From: JACVRW01 sp034664085
GTDB lineage: Bacteria > Actinomycetota > Thermoleophilia > Solirubrobacterales > Thermoleophilaceae
Assembly (NCBI GenBank): GCA_034664085.1
Contig: JAXDII010000095.1
Span: 7,562 to 71,561 of the forward strand
DNA length: 64,000 nucleotides
Direction of reading: 5' to 3'
Each line of letters opens with the position of its first letter. The stretch's first letter is position 1. Shown here in pieces: positions 1 to 7,465 of the stretch. Made by a program: the position numbers and the translations under genes. The notes under the pieces are model-generated. The model had not been told where the DNA came from. It saw only the letters and a program-made list of their open reading frames with translations, and ran no database searches.

Positions 1-366
1 GTGAAGCTGGCGTCGGAGCTCAGCAAGATCGCGACAGGCCGCACGCTGTACGTCCTCGACGAGCCCACCACGGGCCTCCACTTCGCGGACGTAGAGCGGC
101 TGCTGGAGATGCTCAGCCGGCTGGTGGACCAGGGCAACACGGTGGTCGTGATCGAGCACAACCTCGACGTGATCAAGACCGCCGACCGCATCATCGACCT
201 CGGCCCCGAAGGCGGGGACGAGGGCGGCCAGATCGTCGCCCAGGGCACGCCCGAGCAGGTGGCCGCGGCCGCCGGCTCACACACCGGCAGCTTCCTGGCC
301 CAGATCGTGGAACCGGCGAAGAAGCGCCAGCGGCGGCCGCGCCCGAAGGTCGCAGCCGCCGCCTGA
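1..366 (+). CDS. uvrA: UvrA excinuclease subunit A, C-terminal end (partial)
   Basis: This is the last ~121 codons of the UvrA ATPase, the damage-recognition subunit of nucleotide excision repair. The gene begins before the window, so the first base is mid-gene and not a real start. The visible part is the end of the second ABC ATPase domain: the Walker B/D-loop 'VLDEPTTGLH' (about residues 18-27 here), the H-loop 'VVVIEHNLDV' and the 'DLGPEGGDEGG' segment typical of UvrA C-termini. It ends in a basic Lys/Arg/Pro/Ala tail that is probably disordered. The stop lies only 10 bases from the end of the convergent secreted-protein gene. The family call is secure; nothing can be said about the promoter or N-terminal domains. 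Confidence 0.95.
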   Translation: MKLASELSKIATGRTLYVLDEPTTGLHFADVERLLEMLSRLVDQGNTVVVIEHNLDVIKTADRIIDLGPEGGDEGGQIVAQGTPEQVAAAAGSHTGSFLAQIVEPAKKRQRRPRPKVAAAA

Positions 367-376
367 CGCGGGCTGG

Positions 377-1090
377 CTAGGGCGTCGAGCCCGTCGCGCC
401 GAAGGGCACGAACAGCACCTGCAGGGCCGCCTCGTCGAACGTCGTCGTGGGAGCCACGTCGAGGCCTTCCAGGTCCACCTTGTGGCTGCCCGCCCCCACC
501 TGGACGGTGGTCTCGGTGGTGCAGTCCTCCTCCGAGTTGGCTGCCCCATCGATCTCGATGGTCCGGATGGAAGGAGGCGACTGCGTTTCGTCGACCTCGA
601 TCCAGCAATCGAGCGCGTCGGCCGCGCTCCCGAAGACGTCGGACCCGGCGTTGATGAGCAGGAAGCCCGGGCCCGGCGCGGTGATCGTCGTGGTCAGGAC
701 GGTCCCGCTCACGCCGACAAGGGCATTGTCGTTGTCACCCGCGAACGCAGACCGCACGATCCCGCTTGGGCCAAAGCCGCCCACGGTGTTCGCGTTGCCG
801 GCGCTGGCCGCGCTGGGTACCTGGGCGAGCGAGCCCTCGTTGATCTTCGCGCCGGACACCGCGTTGTTCCGGATCTTTGCGGTCGTTACCGCGCCGTTCC
901 GGAGCTTCGTGCTGGTTACGGCGCCGCGCCCGATGTCCGAGCTCTTCACGGCGCCTCGCTTGAGGTCACCGGAGTCGACCGTGTTCTTGCCGGGCAGGGC
1001 TACCGCCGTGCCCGAAAGAGCGACGACGAGCGCCAGGAATGCCACGCCAAATGCCGGCGAGGGCCGCCAGCTCAGAAAGGAGAGACGCAT
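377..1090 (-). CDS. Secreted protein with tandem 'NGAVTT'-type repeats
   Basis: A 237-residue protein of unknown function, predicted to be exported: the N-terminus has Arg residues, a hydrophobic stretch ('FGVAFLALVVALSG') and an Ala-rich cleavage region. After the signal come about four to five copies of a ~10-residue repeat with pattern S/T-x-x-I/L-x-x-G-A-V (residues ~38-85). A ~140-residue C-terminal domain with three Cys follows and looks like a beta-rich extracellular domain. I prefer the second ATG (base 1090), because GGAGGT sits 9 bases before it but directly abuts the first ATG. The same N-terminal layout occurs in the protein at 2321-2863, so the two are probably related. This repeat type is frequent in Solirubrobacterales secreted proteins (from memory, not searched). 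Confidence 0.75.
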   Translation of the reverse strand: MRLSFLSWRPSPAFGVAFLALVVALSGTAVALPGKNTVDSGDLKRGAVKSSDIGRGAVTSTKLRNGAVTTAKIRNNAVSGAKINEGSLAQVPSAASAGNANTVGGFGPSGIVRSAFAGDNDNALVGVSGTVLTTTITAPGPGFLLINAGSDVFGSAADALDCWIEVDETQSPPSIRTIEIDGAANSEEDCTTETTVQVGAGSHKVDLEGLDVAPTTTFDEAALQVLFVPFGATGSTP

Positions 1091-1197
1091 GAGGTACATA
1101 CCTCCGCAGTGGGGTTGCGAGCCCGGCCCGATGCCAGGGCTCCCGGTGCGGGTGATCCTCTGCCCCCGCGAGAGGGCGTGTCAAGGAACCGGCGCCG

Positions 1198-1692
1198 TCA
1201 CTCCGCCTGCGACGAGCCGCTCTCGCGCGCCCGGCGCAGCTTGCGCACCGTCTGGATGACCTCCATGCGGCGGCGGGCGCGGACGGCCACCTCCATCAGG
1301 GTCGGCGCTTCGGTGCTGTCGGCGATCCCGATCGAGCAGGTCACCGGTGCGGACGGGAGGTGGGCAGAGCACGCTTCGAACATGTCCTCGAAGCGCTCCT
1401 CCCAGGCGGTCGCGCTCTCGGAGTCCGTCGCGTGCAGCAGCACGGAGAACTCGTCGGGGCCTGTGCGGGCCAGCTCGTCTACTCCGCGCAGGGTCTGGTG
1501 CAGCACCTCGGCGCAGGTGCGCAGCAGGTGCGTTCCGGCGGCCGCCCCGTGGCGGCTGTTGACGTTTCCGAGGCCGTCGATGTCGAGCACGGCGACCACC
1601 AGCGACTCGCTGGTGCGGCCGCGGCGCAGCTCCTCGCGTGCGAGCAGCGTCTCGAACTCCTCGGCGCTGGGGAGGTCCACGAGCGCATCCAT
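1198..1692 (-). CDS. Stand-alone GGDEF-like domain protein, degenerate active site
   Basis: A 164-residue protein consisting almost only of a diguanylate-cyclase (GGDEF) fold. The metal-site segment 'VLDIDGLGNVN' (residues 35-45) is present, as is the late 'CSIGIA' strand of the family. The signature motif reads T-G-P-D-E-F (77-82), with Pro replacing the second Gly. That change usually goes with loss of c-di-GMP synthesis, so a regulatory or binding role is more likely than catalysis. No sensor domain or membrane segment is visible, and the C-terminus is a basic helix. The ATG at 1692 is chosen because the family homology starts just after it; 'AAGGTGG' lies very close upstream. It is divergent from the acyltransferase with ~20-50 bases between starts. 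Confidence 0.8.
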   Translation of the reverse strand: MDALVDLPSAEEFETLLAREELRRGRTSESLVVAVLDIDGLGNVNSRHGAAAGTHLLRTCAEVLHQTLRGVDELARTGPDEFSVLLHATDSESATAWEERFEDMFEACSAHLPSAPVTCSIGIADSTEAPTLMEVAVRARRRMEVIQTVRKLRRARESGSSQAE

Positions 1693-1710
1693 GCCACCTT
1701 CATCGGCCGT

Positions 1711-2331
1711 TTGCCCGAGAAGCCTGAGATCCTGTTGCGCGTGGGCAACGCTTGGCTGTGGTGGCAGAAGTGGCGCTGGTACGAGCGCAACACGCTTCCG
1801 TGGAACCGCGCCCGCATCCACGGAGAGTTCGCGCGGCGCCGCGCCTTCGCGCGCTGGCCCGTGCACGGCAACGTGCTGGAGGCCTTCAGGGAGGGTCGCC
1901 TGGAGGTCGGCGAGCACACGCTGCTGGAGCCGCACGTGTGGCTCACGGCTCCGGACGACGCCCGCATCCGGATCGGGTCCGGAACGTTCCTGAACATCGG
2001 CGTGATGGTCGCCTCCGTCGAGCTCGTGGAGATCGGCGACCACTGCATGCTGGCCAACGGCTGCTTCGTCACCGACGGCTCGCACCGCTTCGACGATCCC
2101 GAGCAGCCCGTGCCCTGGCAGGGCTTCGTCAGCAAGGGGCCCACGCGGGTACGGGACAACGTCTGGTGCGGCGCCAACGTGGTGGTCACCAGCGGCGTGA
2201 CGATCGGCGAGCGCTGCGTGATCGGCGCCAACAGCGTCGTCACGCGCGACATCCCGCCCTTCTCGGTCGCGGCTGGCGTCCCCGCGCGCGTGCTGCGCCC
2301 CGTGGACTACCCGACCGCGATCAGCACATGA
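1711..2331 (+). CDS. Hexapeptide-repeat (LbH) acyltransferase
   Basis: A protein of about 200 residues. Its C-terminal half is a left-handed beta-helix acyltransferase of the maltose/galactoside O-acetyltransferase (LacA/NodL/WbbJ) type, with repeated [LIV]-G-x4 hexads such as 'IRIGSGTFLNIG', 'VEIGDHCMLANG' and 'VTIGERCVIGANSVV', plus the usual 'FSVAAGVPARVLRP' end. The N-terminus ('LRVGNAWLWWQKWRWYE') is Trp-rich and may be an amphipathic or membrane-facing helix. Transfer of an acetyl group to a sugar or glycolipid is the family expectation; the substrate cannot be told. The start is uncertain: no ATG is available, and TTG 1711 or GTG 1741 are candidates. Its 3' end overlaps the convergent secreted-protein gene by 11 bases. 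Confidence 0.85.
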   Translation: MPEKPEILLRVGNAWLWWQKWRWYERNTLPWNRARIHGEFARRRAFARWPVHGNVLEAFREGRLEVGEHTLLEPHVWLTAPDDARIRIGSGTFLNIGVMVASVELVEIGDHCMLANGCFVTDGSHRFDDPEQPVPWQGFVSKGPTRVRDNVWCGANVVVTSGVTIGERCVIGANSVVTRDIPPFSVAAGVPARVLRPVDYPTAIST

Positions 2332-2863
2332 CGATCAGGTGGAACGGGCGGTCCAGCTCGGTGCCGTTGGTCCCGTTCTCCGTGCGCACCGACACTCCGT
2401 TCACGTTCGAGCCCAGCGAGCTCACGCTGATCTGGCCGTTCTGCGGCGGCGCCGACGCGCTTTCGTCGCCGACCGTGGCGTAGTAGCCGCAGTTGCGCAC
2501 GTCGCCGTTGAAGATCACCTGATAGCGGCCCGCGGAGGTGCGCGCGGCGGAGCTGACGTCGCGGCCGCGCACGGCCTGTCCGCCGGCGTTCACGACCGCG
2601 AAGCGGGACCCGCCGGTCGCCAGGTAGGCGCTCGGGACCGGCCCTAGGCTCGCTTCCTTGACCGACCCGCCGCCGATGCCGTCGCGGCGCACGTCGGTTC
2701 CGCTCAGCGACCGGTTGCGGATGTCCTTGGTCGTCACCGAGCCGTTCTTGATGCTCTTGCCGGTGATCACGAGCGCGTAGGCGGACCCGCCCAGCGACAT
2801 GACCAGCGCGGCGACGGCGACGACCATCGCGGGGGACGGCAGGAAACGGCGAAAACGAGCCAT
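2321..2863 (-). CDS. Secreted repeat protein, small paralogue
   Basis: A 180-residue exported protein. The signal region ('MVVAVAALVMSLGGSAYA') has a clear AxA-type cleavage site. It is followed by 'KSIKNGSVTTKDIRNRSLSG', two to three copies of the I/L-x-N-G-S-V-T-T-K repeat also seen in the 377-1090 protein. The C-terminal ~110 residues have two central Cys/Tyr-containing strands and end in 'HLIVMC'. 'GAAGGAGAGG' lies 5-6 bases before the ATG, a strong ribosome site. Function unknown; a surface or matrix-associated role is a guess. The two paralogues bracket the GGDEF and acyltransferase genes. Confidence 0.8.
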   Translation of the reverse strand: MARFRRFLPSPAMVVAVAALVMSLGGSAYALVITGKSIKNGSVTTKDIRNRSLSGTDVRRDGIGGGSVKEASLGPVPSAYLATGGSRFAVVNAGGQAVRGRDVSSAARTSAGRYQVIFNGDVRNCGYYATVGDESASAPPQNGQISVSSLGSNVNGVSVRTENGTNGTELDRPFHLIVMC

Positions 2864-2934
2864 GCGTACCTCTCCTTCGGGCAGGGGTGGGCGTAGGCCC
2901 TAACCCAGGGGCTACCCGGAGGGTTTCGCTGCTA

Positions 2935-3351
2935 TCAGCCCAGTACCTGCACGACGACGGTGCGCTCGCGCGGCCTGTCGTCGAAGTCGACCAGCACGAG
3001 CTGCTGCCAGGTGCCGAGCTGGAGCTGGCCGTCGCGCACCGGCACCGTCTCCGACGGGCCGACGATCGCCGCCCTGATGTGGGCGTGCGAGTTCGTGTCG
3101 TGGTTGAGCCGGTTGTGGGCGTAGTCGCCCTCGGCCGGAATCAGGCGCTCGAACGCCGCCTTCAGGTCCTCGAGCCCGCCGGGCTCGTGCTCCAAGGCGG
3201 TGATCGCCGCCGTGGAGCCGGGCACGAACACCGACGCGATGCCCATGCGCACCCGCGAGGTCTCGACGATGGTCGCCACTCCCTCGGTGAGGTCGATGAC
3301 GTCGCCGTCGCCCGCCGTGGAAAAGCGCAGGTGCCCGCTGTACACGGCCAC
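2935..3351 (-). CDS. yjbQ: YjbQ / UPF0047 family protein
   Basis: A 138-residue single-domain protein of the YjbQ (UPF0047) family. It carries the diagnostic segments 'GLEDLKAAFERLIP', 'NRLNHDTNSHAHIRAAIVG' and the C-terminal 'LQLGTWQQLVLVDFDD'. Members have a beta-sandwich fold with conserved His/Asp residues, and some have weak thiamine-phosphate synthase activity in vitro; the physiological role is not settled. The GTG start is 9 bases after the panB stop, so it is probably the last gene of the pan transcript. That is a positional link only; I see no reason to assign it a pantothenate step. Confidence 0.9.
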   Translation of the reverse strand: MAVYSGHLRFSTAGDGDVIDLTEGVATIVETSRVRMGIASVFVPGSTAAITALEHEPGGLEDLKAAFERLIPAEGDYAHNRLNHDTNSHAHIRAAIVGPSETVPVRDGQLQLGTWQQLVLVDFDDRPRERTVVVQVLG

Positions 3352-3360
3352 CGAGCGGCC

Positions 3361-4263
3361 CTAGAGCGTGAAGCCGCCGGTGAAGGGCTCGCCGGTGCTC
3401 TCGCGCAGCAGGCCGTGCAGGCGGTCGATCTCGTCGGGGGCCATCGTGTAGCCGTGCTCCGCCTCGGGGTAGCGCCGGGTGCGCACGTCGTCGGTGAACG
3501 CCTTCACGCCCCTGATCATCTCGTCCCGCACGCTGGCGTAGCGCTTGACGAAGCGGGCGGCGTGGCCATGGTAGATCCCGAGCAGGTCGTGGAAGACGAG
3601 CACCTGGCCGTCGGCCGCCGGGCCGGCGCCGATGCCGATCACGGGGATCCGCATGCGCGGCATGATCATCTCGGTGACCGCGCTCGGGATCGCCTCGAAG
3701 ACGATCGCGAAGCAGCCGGCGTCCTGCAGCGCGAGCGCGTCGTGCATGACCTGGAACGCGCGCTCCGCGGTGCGGCCCTGGGAGCGGTAGCCGCCGAGCG
3801 CCGTCGCGCTCTGGGGCGTCAGCCCGACATGGCCCATCACCGGGATGCCGGCTTCCACCACCGCGCGCGTGCGCTCGACCGAGCTTCCGCCGCGCTCGAG
3901 CTTGACCGCGTCGCAGCCGGCCTCCTTGACGAAGCGCTGCGCCGTGCGGATGGCGTCCGCGTTCGTCGCCTCGTAGGAGCCGAACGGCAGGTCCCCGACC
4001 AGCAGCGGCGTGGAGAGGCCGCGCCGGACCGCGGAGGCGAGCATCAGCAGCTCGTCCAGCGTCACCGGGACGGTGGAGGTGTAGCCGAGCACGGTCATCG
4101 CCCCGGAGTCGCCCACCAGCGCGATGTCCACGCCGGCCTCCTCGGCGACCTGCGCGCTCGGAAAGTCGTAGGCGGTGACCATCGCGATCGGCTCGCCGAG
4201 CGCCTTCATCTCGCCGAGCTTGGTCAGGGTCACGGCGGGCCGCTGCGTGGGACGCGTGCTCAT
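3361..4263 (-). CDS. panB: 3-methyl-2-oxobutanoate hydroxymethyltransferase
   Basis: PanB makes ketopantoate from alpha-ketoisovalerate and methylene-tetrahydrofolate, the first committed step to pantothenate and CoA, in the cytosol. The 300-residue length is normal for this TIM-barrel enzyme. Visible signatures include 'MVTAYDFPSAQVAEEAGVD', the Mg2+-site 'LVGDSGAMTVLGY', 'LLVGDLPFGSYE', 'VMGHVGLTPQS' and the catalytic-Glu region 'FEAIPSAVTEMI'. The ATG overlaps the panD stop as ATGA, so translation is likely coupled. The order panC-panD-panB with a DUF2520 reductase in front gives a compact pantothenate operon. Confidence 0.97.
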   Translation of the reverse strand: MSTRPTQRPAVTLTKLGEMKALGEPIAMVTAYDFPSAQVAEEAGVDIALVGDSGAMTVLGYTSTVPVTLDELLMLASAVRRGLSTPLLVGDLPFGSYEATNADAIRTAQRFVKEAGCDAVKLERGGSSVERTRAVVEAGIPVMGHVGLTPQSATALGGYRSQGRTAERAFQVMHDALALQDAGCFAIVFEAIPSAVTEMIMPRMRIPVIGIGAGPAADGQVLVFHDLLGIYHGHAARFVKRYASVRDEMIRGVKAFTDDVRTRRYPEAEHGYTMAPDEIDRLHGLLRESTGEPFTGGFTL

Positions 4264-4640
4264 GTCAGCAACTCCTCGACTTCGGCATTGACATCGATGA
4301 TCCCGTTTCGGGTGTCCACGTGCACCACGATGGGCTCGTGGGTGTCCAGCTCCGTCTCGTCGTACCCGGCGTAGGAGATCACGATCACGGTGTCGCCTTC
4401 GTGCACCAGCCGGGCGGCGGCTCCGTTCACCTGCACCGTCCCGGACCCGCGCTCACCGGCGATCGCGTAGGTCTCGAAGCGGCTGCCGTTGTCGATGTCG
4501 AGCACGTGGACCTGCTCGTGCTCGCGGATGTCGGCGGCCTCCAAGAGCTCCGCGTCCATCGTGATCGATCCGACGTAGTGCAGGTCGCTGCCGGTGACCG
4601 TTGCGCGGTGCACCTTGGACTTCAGCATCGTGCGCCTCAC
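4260..4640 (-). CDS. panD: Aspartate 1-decarboxylase
   Basis: PanD converts L-aspartate to beta-alanine for condensation with pantoate. It is a pyruvoyl enzyme that self-cleaves. The 126-residue protein has the cleavage motif 'HYVGSITMD' with Gly24-Ser25, exactly where the family is processed, and the downstream 'NGAAARLVHEGDTVIVISY'. The GTG at 4640 is chosen over the internal ATG at 4628, because GGAGGT is 5 bases upstream and 'MRRTMLKSKVHRATVT' aligns with the N-terminus of actinobacterial PanD. The GTG overlaps the panC stop (GTGA). Confidence 0.97.
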   Translation of the reverse strand: MRRTMLKSKVHRATVTGSDLHYVGSITMDAELLEAADIREHEQVHVLDIDNGSRFETYAIAGERGSGTVQVNGAAARLVHEGDTVIVISYAGYDETELDTHEPIVVHVDTRNGIIDVNAEVEELLT

Positions 4641-5494
4641 TCGGCACCTCCGAGAATCGTGTTGTCGATCAGCCGCGCGCGTCCGATCCGGGCCGCCACG
4701 GCGAGCAGCGTCGAGCCGTTGACCCGCTCGACGGGGGACAGGTCGGCCGCGGAGCGCAGCTCCAGGTACTCCGGCTCGATGCCGTGGGCGTTGAGCTGCT
4801 CGCGGGCCGCCGCCAGCACCGCCGCGGCGTCGAGGCGCCCGGCGGCGACCTCCGCCTCGGCCGCGCGCAGGGCGCGGCTCAGCCCGAGCGCCCGCCCGCG
4901 CTCGTCGCCCGAGAGGTAGGCGTTGCGCGACGAGAGCGCCAGCCCGTCGGCGTCGCGCACGGTCGGGCAGACCTCGATGCGCACCGGGATGTCGAGGTCG
5001 CGGACCATCGTGCGGATCACCAGCGCCTGCTGGGCGTCCTTCTGGCCGAAGTAGGCGACGTCGGGGCCCGCCATGTTGAACAGCTTCGCCACGACGGTCG
5101 TGACTCCCGCGAAGTGGCCGGGCCCGCGCTGCTCGGGGGCGCCGTCGAGCACGTTCGTGACGCCGCCGACGGTGACGGTGGTGTCGAACCCCGGCGGGTA
5201 GACCTCCGCCACGGGCGGGACGAACAGCACGTCGACGCCCGCGGTGTCAGCCAGCGCCTCGTCACGCGCCTCGGCGCGCGGGTAGGCGTCGAGGTCCTCG
5301 CCGGCGCCGAACTGGGCCGGGTTGACGAACAGGGAGACCACGACCACGTCGCACTGCTCGCGCGCGCGCCGGATCAGTGCCAGGTGGCCGTCGTGGAAGA
5401 AGCCCATCGTCGGCACCAGCCCGATCGTGCGCCCGGCGCGCCGCTCCGGCGCGAGCGCCGCGCGCAGGTCGCTCACGCTGCGGACCGTCTTCAT
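4637..5494 (-). CDS. panC: Pantothenate synthetase
   Basis: PanC ligates pantoate and beta-alanine with ATP (via pantoyl-adenylate) to give pantothenate. The 285-residue protein has the nucleotidyltransferase signature 'VPTMGFFHDGHLALI' (HxGH as H-D-G-H), 'FVNPAQFGAGEDLDAYPR', 'YFGQKDAQQ' and 'LALSSRNAYLS'. The ATG at 5494 overlaps the stop of the DUF2520 gene as ATGA. An open frame runs on upstream through the DUF2520 gene in a different frame, but family homology begins exactly at 'MKTVRSVSDLR'. All three condensing/decarboxylating Pan enzymes are therefore present; the reductase step is the open question (see the next gene). Confidence 0.97.
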   Translation of the reverse strand: MKTVRSVSDLRAALAPERRAGRTIGLVPTMGFFHDGHLALIRRAREQCDVVVVSLFVNPAQFGAGEDLDAYPRAEARDEALADTAGVDVLFVPPVAEVYPPGFDTTVTVGGVTNVLDGAPEQRGPGHFAGVTTVVAKLFNMAGPDVAYFGQKDAQQALVIRTMVRDLDIPVRIEVCPTVRDADGLALSSRNAYLSGDERGRALGLSRALRAAEAEVAAGRLDAAAVLAAAREQLNAHGIEPEYLELRSAADLSPVERVNGSTLLAVAARIGRARLIDNTILGGAE

Positions 5495-6261
5495 GCCGGC
5501 ACCTGATGCGCGGCGAGCGCGCGTGTGTGGCGCACCAGCTCGTCGAACAGGCCGAGCAGGTGCGGAGCCACCTCGGCGACCGCCGCGCGCTGAGCGTCGA
5601 TCGTGGCCTGGTCGCCGCGCGCGACCGGGCCGGTCAGCGCGCGCTCCGGGCCGAGCTCGGCCAGGTTGTCGAGCGTGCGGCGCAGCAGCGGGGCGAGCAG
5701 CATCCTGGCCTCCTGCGGCTCCAGGCCGGCGCCCGCGGCGATCTGCTCGGCGGCGGCCTGCAGCGTCACCATGAAGTTCGATGCCACCGAGGCGGCCGCG
5801 TGGTAGGCGGCGCGGCCCTGGTCGTCGATCTCGAAGGGCGTCATCCCCAGCGTGCGCGCCAATCCGGCGGCGAAGGCGAGCGCCTCGGGCGTGTCGCCGG
5901 CGACGGCGCAGCCCGCCCCGGCGAAGGCGCCGAGGCCGGCGGAGCCGGGCGCGAAGGTCTGCAGCGGATGCAGCCCGAAGGCGCCGGCCCGGGCCGGCTC
6001 CAGCGCGCTCAGCGGCGTGGCGCCGCTGGTGTGCCCGACGAGCAAAGCGGCGCCTGCGACCGTCGCCGCGGCGGCGCCGATCTCGGCGTCGGGCACGCAG
6101 AGCACGATCGCGTCGCAGCCGCGCGGCACCTCGCCGCGCGCGGCAGGGCCGGCGGTCTGGACGCCGGCCTCGCGCAGGGCGCTGCAGAGCGCGGTGCCGA
6201 GCCGGCCCGCGCCCACGATGCCCACGTGGGCGATGCTGGGGGTGTTGCTGATCGGGTCCAT
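5491..6261 (-). CDS. Rossmann-fold/DUF2520 oxidoreductase, candidate ketopantoate reductase
   Basis: A 256-residue NAD(P)-binding protein. The N-terminal Rossmann motif is 'VGIVGAGRLGTALCSAL' (about 13-29). A helical DUF2520 domain follows, with 'HPLQTFAP' (about residues 113-120) and the 'AAYHAAASVASNFMVTL' helix. The architecture resembles ketopantoate reductases (PanE/ApbA), P5C reductases and the PanG-like reductases. Its position as first gene of the panC-panD-panB transcript, with ATGA coupling to panC, makes ketopantoate reductase the natural hypothesis, since no panE is visible here. IlvC elsewhere in the genome could also do that step. No good ribosome site is seen before the ATG at 6261. 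Confidence 0.8.
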   Translation of the reverse strand: MDPISNTPSIAHVGIVGAGRLGTALCSALREAGVQTAGPAARGEVPRGCDAIVLCVPDAEIGAAAATVAGAALLVGHTSGATPLSALEPARAGAFGLHPLQTFAPGSAGLGAFAGAGCAVAGDTPEALAFAAGLARTLGMTPFEIDDQGRAAYHAAASVASNFMVTLQAAAEQIAAGAGLEPQEARMLLAPLLRRTLDNLAELGPERALTGPVARGDQATIDAQRAAVAEVAPHLLGLFDELVRHTRALAAHQVPA

Positions 6262-6329
6262 CCTGGTGCCGGTCCACTCCGATGTCGGTAGCGGCCGGAC
6301 GGGACAAGGATACCGTCGCCTCGGGCCCC

Positions 6330-6335
6330 TAGTCT
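6330..6335 (+). promoter_or_regulatory. Putative -10 box TAGTCT, leaderless start of the UDG gene
   Basis: TAGTCT ends 6 bases before the ATG at 6342, and there is no Shine-Dalgarno sequence. This spacing matches leaderless transcripts, in which RNA starts at or next to the start codon. No convincing -35 box is seen. Confidence 0.4.
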
Positions 6336-6341
6336 TGGGCC

Positions 6342-7022
6342 ATGCAGTCGCGGAGCGCAGAGGAGCGCCGCGAGGCCCTCGTCGAGCTCTACCGGGAGGC
6401 CTCCGGTTGCACCCGATGCCCGCTCCATCGCGGGCGCACCAGGGTGGTCTTCGGATCGGGGAACGCGGACGCCGACCTGATGTTCGTCGGCGAGGCCCCG
6501 GGGCAGCAGGAGGACCTGCAGGGGCTGCCGTTCGTGGGCCGCGCGGGCAAGCTGCTGGACCAGCTGCTGGGAGAGGTCGGCCTCGAGCGCTCCGACGTGT
6601 TCATCACGAACGTGCTGAAGAGCCGCCCGCCCGGCAACCGCGACCCCCAGCTCGAGGAGATCGACGCCTGCAAGCCCTACCTGCACAGCCAGGTCGAGCT
6701 GATCGAGCCGAAGGTGATCTGCACGCTCGGCAACTTCGCCACCAAGCTGCTGACCCGCTCCCAGCGCGGCATCACGGGCGTGCACGGCCGGCCGCAGGTG
6801 CACGAGCTGGGCGGGCGCGCGGTGCGCGTGTTCCCGATCTACCACCCGGCCGCCGCGCTGCGCAGCACGAAGACGCTCGAGGAGCTGCGCGAGGACTTCC
6901 GCCGCCTGCCGGCCCTGCTCGAGGAGCCGCCCCCGGTGCCGATCGGCGCTGTGGCGCCGGTGGCGGTGGCCGCCGCCGCGGAGCCGGAGCCCGAGCCGCC
7001 GCAGATCAACCTGTTCGACTGA
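6342..7022 (+). CDS. Family-4 (4Fe-4S) uracil-DNA glycosylase with clamp-like tail
   Basis: Removes uracil from DNA to start base-excision repair. The 226-residue protein has the family-4 iron-sulfur Cys set C23-x2-C26, C110 and C127, the catalytic motif 'GEAPGQQED' (50-58), 'GLPFVGRAG' (61-69), 'ITNVLKSRPPGNR' and the leucine-loop motif 'YHPAA' (168-172). After residue ~195 comes a Pro/Ala/Glu-rich linker ending in Q-I-N-L-F-D (221-226). This resembles the bacterial beta-clamp binding consensus QxxLF and suggests recruitment to the replication clamp. It is followed 12 bases later by tsaE. Confidence 0.93.
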   Translation: MQSRSAEERREALVELYREASGCTRCPLHRGRTRVVFGSGNADADLMFVGEAPGQQEDLQGLPFVGRAGKLLDQLLGEVGLERSDVFITNVLKSRPPGNRDPQLEEIDACKPYLHSQVELIEPKVICTLGNFATKLLTRSQRGITGVHGRPQVHELGGRAVRVFPIYHPAAALRSTKTLEELREDFRRLPALLEEPPPVPIGAVAPVAVAAAAEPEPEPPQINLFD

Positions 7023-7034
7023 GGGCCGGGAGAT

Positions 7035-7457
7035 ATGGAGCTTCCTGCCACCACCAGCGAGTCGTCGTCCCCGGCCGAGACCGAGGCCGCGGGCGCCGAG
7101 CTGGCCGCCCGGCTGGGCCCCGGCGATCTGGTGCTGGTCAGCGGCGAGCTCGGCAGCGGCAAGACCACCTTCGTGCGCGGCGCCTGCCGCGCGCTCGGGG
7201 TGGATGGCCCGGTTACGAGCCCGACCTACACGGTCGGCCAGGTGCTGGCCGGCCCTCCCGACGTCGCGCACCTCGACCTCTACCGGCTGGGCTCGCTCGC
7301 AGACGAGGATCCCGGGCTGCTGGACGACTACCTGACCCCCGAGCGCGTCGCCTTCGTCGAATGGCCCGGCGTCGGCGAGCCCGCTTTCGAGCGCGTGGCG
7401 GCCCGCGTGCTGCTCGAGCACATGGGCGGCGACCGCCGCCGGATCACGATCGGCTGA
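7035..7457 (+). CDS. tsaE: tRNA t6A biosynthesis ATPase TsaE
   Basis: A 140-residue P-loop ATPase that works with TsaB and TsaD in making threonylcarbamoyl-adenosine (t6A37) on ANN-decoding tRNAs. The Walker A motif 'GELGSGKTT' is at 37-45. The family blocks 'VTSPTYTV' and 'HLDLYRLGS' follow, as does the late 'FVEWPGVGE'. 'GGGAG' precedes the ATG by ~5 bases. It is the first of four tightly packed genes (tsaE, tsaB, rimI, tsaD), the classic bacterial t6A cluster. Confidence 0.95.
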   Translation: MELPATTSESSSPAETEAAGAELAARLGPGDLVLVSGELGSGKTTFVRGACRALGVDGPVTSPTYTVGQVLAGPPDVAHLDLYRLGSLADEDPGLLDDYLTPERVAFVEWPGVGEPAFERVAARVLLEHMGGDRRRITIG

Positions 7458-7465
7458 GCAGACGC

